Below the pieces are notes generated by a model, which was not told the DNA's origin, did no database searches, and worked only from the letters and a program-made list of their open reading frames with translations. 5,016 nt of DNA from JAEUJT01 sp044225205 (lineage in GTDB: Bacteria; Myxococcota; Myxococcia; Myxococcales; Myxococcaceae). The stretch lies in NCBI GenBank assembly GCA_044225205.1, contig JBGAIY010000525.1, forward strand, positions 1-5,016, in the 5' to 3' direction. This document shows, piece after piece, positions 1 through 5,016 of this stretch; position 1 is the first letter of the stretch; every line of letters begins with the position of its first letter. Made by a program: the position numbers and the translations under genes.

Positions 1-1263
1 GCGCGGCCCGACTACCTGCTCATCGACGCGGAGTTGCCCGACGAGAGTGCGCTGGTGCTCAAGTTGGGAGCGCGGCCGCCCTTCGGGGTGACCATGCCGT
101 TGGGTCGCGCGCCGTTCACGGCGACCGAAATCGGCTGCGTGCAGAGCTGGGTCAATTCGGTCGTCGCCGCCCCCGACGCCTCGGTGGGCGACGGCGACGC
201 CGGTACGGCGGCTGCAGACGCGGGCGGTGCGGGCGACGGGGGCGGCGTCTTTGTCGTCGACGCGGGCCCGTTCGACGCGGGGCAGTTCTGGGGGCCCATC
301 GAAGACGCGAACCACTGCGTGCCCGACGGTGGTCGCTGGTGCGTGGTGCAGAACGTGCCCGAGCCGCTCTACGCGGTGCGGGGGTTGAGCGCGACCAGCA
401 TTTGGGCGGTCGGTTCTCGCGGCGCGACCTACCACTACGACGGCACGACTTGGGCGCGGAGCGACGCGGGCACGTCGGCGACGCTGTTCGACGTGTACCC
501 CGTCTCGGCGAATGACGTGTGGGCGGTGGGAGAAAAGGGCCTCGTCTTGCGCTACCAGGCCGGCGCTTGGCACGAAGTGCCGTGGTCGCCAGCGCCCGCG
601 TTTCCCGATGCGGGGTTGCTGCCTTCGGGCCAGCCCACCTACGACTTGGGAGGCGTGGCGGCGAACGCGAGCGAGGCGTGGTTCGCAGGTTCGGGCAACA
701 CCTTGGCCCACTTCGACGGGGCGAACCTGCGGGTCGTTCGCACCACGTCGCCCACCCAGCCGGGAGCCGACTTCTTGCGGGTGTACCGCCGTGACGACTC
801 CGAATGGTGGGCGGTGGGCGAAGCGATCATCAAATACGACGGTGGGGTGGCCAACGAATGGGCCACTGGCAATGGCGCCATCAACCGGGCCTTTGGCATT
901 GCGGGCGCCGAGCACCCGACGACGCACGCGAAAATCTTGGTGACGGTCGGTGCCGACGCGCAGTTGCTCAGCTTCAACTACGCCGACCCCGACAACGCCT
1001 ACCCGTGGCAACCCCCGGGGTGGAACGCCGGGCGCCTCGAGCTCAGGCGTGACTTGCGCTCGGTGTGGCTCGAGCCACTCACCGCGCACGGCTGGGCGGT
1101 GGGCCTCGACGGTGAAATCGTCGAAGTCGACGTCGCGGCGAGAAAGTACACCCGCCACCTGACGCCGACGCACGATCACCTGCTCGGCACGTGGGGCACT
1201 TCGTTCACCAACACTTGGGCGGTGGGCGGCCGAAGCCAAGGGTCGATTTTGAAGAGTCGGTGA
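1..1263 (+). CDS. Partial secreted-type protein: cytochrome c-like domain tail, Asp-Ala-Gly linker, beta-propeller (5' end missing)
   Basis: The reading frame is open from base 1 and stops at TGA 1261-1263, so 420 codons are visible and the start lies to the left. Visible residues 1-55 resemble the end of a cytochrome c-like domain: a PDES-x-L-x-x-KL stretch, then Met-Pro-Leu-Gly, then an EIGC-x-x-x-WV helix (Cys at codon 46). In such domains the Met of a Met-Pro pair is often the distal haem ligand; the CXXCH motif, if any, would be upstream. Codons 56-96 form a low-complexity Asp/Ala/Gly linker. From about codon 120 to the end there are repeated Trp-Ala-Val-Gly blades, consistent with a beta-propeller. 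Family knowledge: this layout is common in exported proteins and lipoproteins of myxobacteria, so an envelope or extracellular place is likely. No signal peptide can be seen because the N-terminus is missing. The ligand or substrate is unknown. Coding is certain; the cytochrome reading is moderate. Confidence 0.85.
   Translation, partial: ARPDYLLIDAELPDESALVLKLGARPPFGVTMPLGRAPFTATEIGCVQSWVNSVVAAPDASVGDGDAGTAAADAGGAGDGGGVFVVDAGPFDAGQFWGPIEDANHCVPDGGRWCVVQNVPEPLYAVRGLSATSIWAVGSRGATYHYDGTTWARSDAGTSATLFDVYPVSANDVWAVGEKGLVLRYQAGAWHEVPWSPAPAFPDAGLLPSGQPTYDLGGVAANASEAWFAGSGNTLAHFDGANLRVVRTTSPTQPGADFLRVYRRDDSEWWAVGEAIIKYDGGVANEWATGNGAINRAFGIAGAEHPTTHAKILVTVGADAQLLSFNYADPDNAYPWQPPGWNAGRLELRRDLRSVWLEPLTAHGWAVGLDGEIVEVDVAARKYTRHLTPTHDHLLGTWGTSFTNTWAVGGRSQGSILKSR
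166..288 (+). repeat. Low-complexity Asp-Ala-Gly linker coding segment
   Basis: About 41 codons rich in Asp, Ala and Gly, with Asp-Ala-Gly occurring four times. They separate the cytochrome-like tail from the propeller. The skewed composition suggests a flexible, unstructured spacer of the kind found in exported myxobacterial proteins. It is not a DNA-level tandem repeat: the codons vary. Confidence 0.7.
367..1257 (+). repeat. Seven-fold propeller blade repeats (W-A-V-G motif)
   Basis: Six copies of a Trp-Ala-Val-Gly-like core have their Trp codons at 403, 520, 679, 808, 1093 and 1216 (codons 135, 174, 227, 270, 365 and 406). A seventh, degenerate copy reads Thr-Val-Gly-Ala-Asp from base 943 (codon 315). 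Spacing is 39, 53, 43, 45, 50 and 41 residues. The better copies follow the pattern: small residue or Ser, two or three residues, Trp-Ala-Val-Gly, two or three residues, Gly, a hydrophobic strand, and often a Trp before the next blade. Seven units at this spacing fit a seven-bladed propeller of the BNR/YVTN-like kind. The blade count is inferred. Confidence 0.6.
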
Positions 1264-1298
1264 CTGCCGCCTGGCCTTGACGCGGTAGAACCGCCGAC

Positions 1299-1775
1299 AT
1301 GGGCAAAATCGACCTGAACGAAGTACCCGAAGTTCGCAAGACGGGCTACCCCAAGCGGTTTCAACAACACGGCGGCGGTGACGTGCTCAAGCGCGCGTTT
1401 CGCCGGGTGGGGGCAGCGGCCGGGCTCACCCAGTTCGGCGTCAGCTGGGTGCGAATGGAACCCGGCGGCATGTCGTCGCTGCGCCACTGGCACTCCGACG
1501 AAGACGAATTCATGGTCATGCTGCAGGGAGAATTGGTCTTGGTGATGAACGAAGGCGAAACCACCCTGCGCCCCGGAGACATGGCCGCTTTCCCCAAAGG
1601 GGTGGCGAACGGTCACCACGTCTTGAACCGGTCGACGGCCGACGCGGTCTTCGTGGTCATGGGCCCCAGCATCGACCGCGACGTGACGACCTATTCAGAC
1701 GTCGACATGGTCGTGGGGCCGGGCGAGCAGCCGTTTCGAACGAAAGCCGGCGTGCCCTACGAAGACGTGCCCTGA
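1299..1775 (+). CDS. Cupin-fold protein, COG3837-like
   Basis: A complete 158-residue single-domain cupin with no signal peptide, presumably cytosolic. Cupin motif 1 lies at residues 56-78: His63-x-His65, then Glu70, then Gly77, which are the expected metal ligands and turn. Motif 2 lies at about 93-110: Gly93-Asp94, Pro99-x-Gly101, His106 and Asn110, with His107 adjacent. The 3-His/1-Glu metal set therefore looks intact. The segment before motif 1 (Ala-Gly-Leu-Thr-Gln-Phe-Gly, residues 41-47), the Arg-His-Trp-His core and the Gly-His-His-x-x-Asn of motif 2 resemble the uncharacterised cupins of COG3837, which have about this length. Their substrate is not established, so none is proposed. 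The ATG at 1299 starts 35 bases after the upstream stop; no clear Shine-Dalgarno sequence precedes it. It could be read through from the upstream gene or have its own promoter. The family call is firm; a reaction cannot be named. Confidence 0.9.
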   Translation: MGKIDLNEVPEVRKTGYPKRFQQHGGGDVLKRAFRRVGAAAGLTQFGVSWVRMEPGGMSSLRHWHSDEDEFMVMLQGELVLVMNEGETTLRPGDMAAFPKGVANGHHVLNRSTADAVFVVMGPSIDRDVTTYSDVDMVVGPGEQPFRTKAGVPYEDVP

Positions 1776-1811
1776 CGCGCCGACTGACGCGACGAGTCAC
1801 CACCGGGCGAC

Positions 1812-1839
1812 TTGAATCGAGTGACCCTTGCTGTACGGT
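1812..1839 (+). promoter_or_regulatory. Candidate sigma-70-type promoter of hutH
   Basis: TTGAAT at 1812-1817 and TACGGT at 1834-1839 are separated by 16 bases, an acceptable spacing for -35 and -10 boxes. They match four and three positions of the respective consensus. Transcription would begin at about 1845-1850, almost on the hutH ATG at 1850, giving a leaderless or nearly leaderless message. That fits the lack of a Shine-Dalgarno sequence and argues against the in-frame GTG at 1838, which overlaps the -10 box. The boxes are imperfect and this is a reading by eye. Confidence 0.35.
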
Positions 1840-1849
1840 GCCCGCCGCC

Positions 1850-3382
1850 ATGCCTTCACTGCAAGTAAACGGTCAGTCGTTGACGCTCGAGAACATTCGC
1901 GACGTCGCCTTTCGCAACCAAGTGGTCGAGCTCGAGCCCGCGGCGCTCGAGCGCGTCGCCAAAGCCCGGCGGCTGGTCGACCGCATCGCCGAAGGAGACG
2001 AGCCGGCGTATGGCATCAACACCGGGTTCGGCACGTTGGCCGAAGTGCGCATCGACAAGAAAGACCTGCGCGAATTGCAGCGAAACCTCATCGTCTCGCA
2101 CGCCGCGGGGGTCGGCAGCCCCTTGTCGTTGCCCGAAGCCCGGGCGCTCTTGCTGCTGCGCTGCAACGTCTTGGCGAAGGGGTATTCGGGGGTGCGGCCG
2201 TCGACGCTGCAATTGGGGCTCGACATGCTCAACCGCGGAGTGACTCCGGTGGTGCCCGACCGTGGCAGCGTGGGGGCTTCGGGAGACTTGGCCCCGCTCG
2301 CCCACTTGGCGCTCGTCTTCATTGGCGAAGGTGAAGCATTCTTCGACGGCCAGCGCATGCCGGGCCGAACGGCGCTGATGAAAGCGGGGCTGCAACCGGT
2401 GGTGCTCGAGGCCAAAGAAGGCCTCACGCTGGTCAACGGCACGCAAGCGATGTGCGCGGTGGGCGTACCCGCGCTCTTGGTCGCTGAAGAACTGGCCGAA
2501 TTGTTCGACGTCGCCGGGGCGATGACCATCGAAGGCATGTTGGGCTCGCACAAGCCGTTCTTGCCCGGCGTGCACGCGGTGCGGCCGCACCCCGGGCACG
2601 GCACGGTCGCGACGAACATGCGCAAGCTTTTGGCGAACAGCGAGCTGGTCGAAACGCACGTCGACTGCGCGAAAGTGCAAGACCCGTATTCGATGCGCTG
2701 CATACCTCAGGTGCACGGAGCGGCGCGTGACGGGCTCGGCTTCACCCGCCGCACGCTCGAAATCGAAGTGAACGCCGGCACCGACAACCCGCTCGTCTTC
2801 GCCGACACCGAAGAACTGATTTCGGCGGGCAATTTTCATGGGCAGCCGGTGTCGCTCGCGCTCGACGTGCTGGCCATGGCGCTCACCCAGCTCGCGTCGA
2901 TCAGCGAGCGGCGGGTCGAGCAAATGGTGAACCCGTCGCTGTCGGGGTTGCCGCCGTTCTTGGCGAAGAACTCGGGCCTCAATTCGGGCTTCATGATCGC
3001 CCAAGTCACCGCGGCCGCGCTGGTGGCCGAGTCGCGCATTCTGTGCCACCCCGCCTCGGTCGACTCGATACCGTCTTCGGCCGGCCGTGAAGACCACGTG
3101 TCAATGGGCATGACGGCCGCGCTCAAGGCCCGCTCGGTGGCCGAATTCGTCAAGCAGGTCTTGGCGATCGAACTGTTGGTGGCGAGTCAAGCGATCGACT
3201 TTCGCGCCCCCGGCAAGCCCGGCCGCGGCCCCCACGCCGCGCACCAGCTCATTCGGAGCCGGGTACCGCACCTCGACCGCGACCGCGAAATTCACAAAGA
3301 CATTTCGGCGGTGGCTTCGCTCATCGATTCTGGAGAACTGCTGCAAGCGGTGCGCCGCGCATGCTACGAAGAAGGGGCATGA
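1850..3382 (+). CDS. hutH: Histidine ammonia-lyase (EC 4.3.1.3)
   Basis: HutH removes ammonia from L-histidine to give urocanate, the first step of histidine degradation, in the cytoplasm as a homotetramer (family knowledge). The 510-residue length is typical. The Ala143-Ser144-Gly145 triplet, which cyclises to the MIO electrophile, sits in the usual Gly-Ser-Val-Gly-Ala-Ser-Gly-Asp-Leu context. Other active-site residues match the P. putida enzyme within one position: Tyr54, His84, Asn196, Tyr280, Arg283, Phe329 and Glu414. The Ser83-His84 pair and Glu414 favour histidine over phenylalanine or tyrosine as substrate. I chose ATG 1850 because it places these residues best and because GTG 1838 (four residues longer) overlaps a likely -10 box. 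A candidate promoter lies upstream, and the gene ends in an ATGA overlap with the TPR gene. No other hut gene is in the window. No truncation or missing key residue is seen. Confidence 0.97.
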   Translation: MPSLQVNGQSLTLENIRDVAFRNQVVELEPAALERVAKARRLVDRIAEGDEPAYGINTGFGTLAEVRIDKKDLRELQRNLIVSHAAGVGSPLSLPEARALLLLRCNVLAKGYSGVRPSTLQLGLDMLNRGVTPVVPDRGSVGASGDLAPLAHLALVFIGEGEAFFDGQRMPGRTALMKAGLQPVVLEAKEGLTLVNGTQAMCAVGVPALLVAEELAELFDVAGAMTIEGMLGSHKPFLPGVHAVRPHPGHGTVATNMRKLLANSELVETHVDCAKVQDPYSMRCIPQVHGAARDGLGFTRRTLEIEVNAGTDNPLVFADTEELISAGNFHGQPVSLALDVLAMALTQLASISERRVEQMVNPSLSGLPPFLAKNSGLNSGFMIAQVTAAALVAESRILCHPASVDSIPSSAGREDHVSMGMTAALKARSVAEFVKQVLAIELLVASQAIDFRAPGKPGRGPHAAHQLIRSRVPHLDRDREIHKDISAVASLIDSGELLQAVRRACYEEGA

Positions 3383-5016
3383 CTGAGCGGACCGAGCTGC
3401 CGAGGACCCTGTCGACTGCAATACCTGCCATACCAGTGCCGGCGTCGGCCGAACCGGCTACGGCCACCGACGACGAAGCGCGCGCCCGCATCGCGGCGCT
3501 CGAGCGTGAAGCGCGGGCCATGGGCAGCTCGCCAGGCGCGGCGCTCCTGTTTCATGAAATGGGCCTGCTGTGGGAAACGCCGCTGCGGCACCCGCGCAAC
3601 GCGGCGGTGGCCTACCAGAGCGCGTTCAAAATGGCCCCGCGTTTTCTGGCCAACATTCGCGCAGCGCGGCGGTTGTTCGCCGAGGTCGGCAACTGGGTGA
3701 TGGTGGTTCAGCTGCTCGACGCCGAAATGGCGGCGACCGAAGCCCGCCGAGCCAAAGCGGCGTTGCTGTTCGAAAAAGGCCAAGTGTTGCAGCAGCGGCT
3801 CTCGAAAGAGCCCGAAGCCCTGGCGGCGATCGCCCAGTGTCTCTCGCTCGAGCCCGAAGACGTGACCCTGCTCGTGCAGCTCGAGCAGGTGTTCACCGAG
3901 AACGCCGACTACCCGTCGTTGGTTCGGGTGTACCGGCTGCTCGCGAGAGGCGTCACCGAAGACGCGGCTCGGGCGCACTACCTCACGTCGGCTGGGTTGT
4001 TGCTTGAAGACCGGCTCAAAGACCCCGAGACGGCGGCCATTTTGTTTCGCGAAGCGTTCGCCATTGACCGGCGCGACGCGCAGTTGCTGGCGGCGGTGAA
4101 GCGGGTCGCGCAGCGCGAAGGCGCGGTCGAAGAAGAATTGGCGGCGCTGGCCGCCGAAGCCGAAGGCCAGGGGGCCATGGCCGCCCCGACCTTCATGCAA
4201 ATTTCGAAGGCGTACGAGCGGCTGGGCCGGCCCGAAGACGCGCTCGCCGCGTTGCTGGCCGCGCGGCGGGTGGCCCCGACCGACCCGTTGGTGTTGAGCG
4301 AACTGTCGCGCATTTACGAAGGCCAGGGCCGCTTCGAAGAATTGGCCGACGTGCTGACGTCGTGGGTACAGCACAACAACGACGAAAACGAATTCGTGGC
4401 GATCAACTTGCGGCTCGCCGCGTTGTACGAAGAGCAGCTCAAGCGCGACGCCGAAGCGGTGAAGCGGTACCGCGCCATTCTCGAGCGGGTGCCCGGCCAC
4501 GGCGGAGCGCTCGCGGGCTTGGGCAAGCTGTACTACCGCGGGCAAAACTGGGCGGGGCTCATTGAAACGTACGACGCCGAGGCGTCGGCGGCCGACGACG
4601 TGCGCACCAAAGCCGGCCGCATTTACAAAGCGGCCGAGACGCTCGAAGAGCGCTTGGGGCGCGTCGACGAAGCCATTGCCCGGCTCAACCAATGTTTGCA
4701 GCTGGCGCCGGGCTTTCTGCCCGCGCAAAAGGCGCTCACCCGCCTCTACGAAAAGCTCGGCAAGTGGAACGACCTCATCAACATGTACGAGGCCGATTTG
4801 ATGTTGATGACCGACCGCGAGCAGCAGATCAGCACGCTCAACAAGATCGCGGCGCTGCACGAAGACCGGCTCACCGACTTGCCGCGCGCGGTCGAATGCC
4901 TCAAGCGCGTGCTCGACCTCGCGCCCGACCACTTGCCCAGCATGCGCAACCTGGGGCGGCTCTACGAGCGACTCAACCAATGGCACGAGCTGCTCGCGCT
5001 CAACGACCAAGAGTCA
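3379..5016 (+). CDS. Large tetratricopeptide repeat (TPR) protein, 3' end missing
   Basis: The frame runs from ATG 3379 to the right edge with no stop: 546 codons visible. The ATG overlaps the hutH TGA by four bases (ATGA). A purine-rich stretch (GAAGAAGGGG, 3368-3377) precedes it but ends only one base away, so re-initiation by ribosomes leaving hutH is plausible. Residues 1-30 are Thr/Pro/Ala-rich with no signal peptide or membrane segment, suggesting a cytoplasmic protein. The rest is helical TPR sequence: Ala-rich helices, Leu-x-Pro turns such as Leu-Ala-Pro-Asp-His, and Leu-x-x-Leu-Tyr-Glu helices. Units repeat about every 72 residues, and several carry a Trp that begins the next helix (Trp121, Trp399, Trp450, Trp522). 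TPR arrays bind proteins; no catalytic domain is visible in this part, and the missing C-terminus could hold one. I do not recognise an individual gene. The coding call is firm from the regular protein repeat; the role is unknown. Confidence 0.92.
   Translation, partial: MTERTELPRTLSTAIPAIPVPASAEPATATDDEARARIAALEREARAMGSSPGAALLFHEMGLLWETPLRHPRNAAVAYQSAFKMAPRFLANIRAARRLFAEVGNWVMVVQLLDAEMAATEARRAKAALLFEKGQVLQQRLSKEPEALAAIAQCLSLEPEDVTLLVQLEQVFTENADYPSLVRVYRLLARGVTEDAARAHYLTSAGLLLEDRLKDPETAAILFREAFAIDRRDAQLLAAVKRVAQREGAVEEELAALAAEAEGQGAMAAPTFMQISKAYERLGRPEDALAALLAARRVAPTDPLVLSELSRIYEGQGRFEELADVLTSWVQHNNDENEFVAINLRLAALYEEQLKRDAEAVKRYRAILERVPGHGGALAGLGKLYYRGQNWAGLIETYDAEASAADDVRTKAGRIYKAAETLEERLGRVDEAIARLNQCLQLAPGFLPAQKALTRLYEKLGKWNDLINMYEADLMLMTDREQQISTLNKIAALHEDRLTDLPRAVECLKRVLDLAPDHLPSMRNLGRLYERLNQWHELLALNDQES
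3592..5016 (+). repeat. Seven tandem TPR double units of about 72 residues
   Basis: Aligning the residue just before the first repeat helix gives anchors at residues 72, 145, 216, 285, 358, 429 and 501, spaced 73, 71, 69, 73, 71 and 72. Each unit holds an amphipathic helix (such as PEDALAALLAARRVAP or VDEAIARLNQCLQLAP), an acidic/Pro turn, a Leu-x-x-Leu-Tyr-type helix, an often Trp-containing helix, then a long helix ending in Leu-Tyr/His-Glu-x-x-Leu. That is two TPR-like hairpins per unit. The copies have diverged at the DNA level, so this is an old protein repeat. Copy 7 is cut by the window edge. Confidence 0.75.

Noticed and set aside
34..36. TTG at 34 as the start of the first gene
   Set aside because: The frame is open to base 1, and the conserved domain sequence already begins upstream of this codon, so the gene is simply cut by the window edge.
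166..288. The Asp-Ala-Gly segment as a DNA tandem repeat or mobile-element remnant
   Set aside because: The codons vary and there is no fixed DNA period. It is a protein-level low-complexity linker inside an intact frame.
1277..1291. TTGACG (1277-1282) and TAGAAC (1286-1291) as a promoter for the cupin gene
   Set aside because: The two boxes are only three bases apart. Neither has a good partner at 16-18 bases, though TAGAAC alone could be a weak -10 element just ahead of the ATG.
1776..1800. A terminator after the cupin gene (GACT...AGTC inverted ends)
   Set aside because: The complementary arms are only four bases long with no T-run after them. No stable hairpin is evident.
1838..1849. 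GTG at 1838 as the hutH start
   Set aside because: It adds only four residues, overlaps the likely -10 box, has no ribosome binding site, and is not needed for any HutH motif.
1856..3097. A 413-codon open frame on the - strand inside hutH
   Set aside because: It lies wholly opposite a gene with a complete set of catalytic residues. Its product is rich in Arg, His and Gln without any family signature, as expected of a shadow frame in GC-rich DNA.
3364..5010. A 548-codon open frame on the - strand opposite the TPR gene
   Set aside because: The + strand frame encodes regular TPR units and starts in an ATGA overlap with hutH. The antisense product is an Arg/Gln/Val-rich sequence with no recognisable fold. 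The long opening follows from the scarcity of TTA, CTA and TCA on the sense strand.

Overview
The window is GC-rich, tightly packed bacterial DNA. All four supported genes are on the + strand, with intergenic gaps of 35 and 74 bases and one 4-base overlap. An Asp-Ala-Gly-rich linker in a secreted-type protein, followed by a propeller of Trp-Ala-Val-Gly repeats, and a long TPR protein with no other domain in view, together suggest Myxococcota or a related deltaproteobacterial lineage. That placement is inference; there is no rRNA or other marker gene here.

Layout. (1) Bases 1-1263 hold the 3' part of a gene that enters from the left. Its product has the tail of a cytochrome c-like domain, an Asp/Ala/Gly linker and a probable seven-bladed beta-propeller. 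(2) Bases 1299-1775 encode a complete 158-residue cupin of the COG3837 type. (3) Bases 1850-3382 encode a complete histidine ammonia-lyase, HutH (510 residues). Every catalytic residue I can place from the Pseudomonas putida enzyme is present, and a plausible sigma-70-type promoter lies just upstream. (4) From 3379 to the right edge runs a TPR protein (546 codons visible, still open). It overlaps the hutH stop in an ATGA junction and is built from units of about 72 residues.

How they work together. HutH converts L-histidine to urocanate and ammonia, the first step of histidine breakdown. No other hut gene (hutU, hutI, hutG, hutC) is in the window. The ATGA overlap implies that hutH and the TPR gene are co-transcribed and perhaps translationally coupled, but nothing in the TPR sequence indicates a metabolic role. 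The propeller gene and the cupin look like independent neighbours.

I saw no tRNA, rRNA, CRISPR array, insertion sequence or convincing terminator. Nothing here is clearly a new system. The most unusual points are the regular 72-residue TPR period, the hutH-TPR overlap, and the architecture of the first protein.
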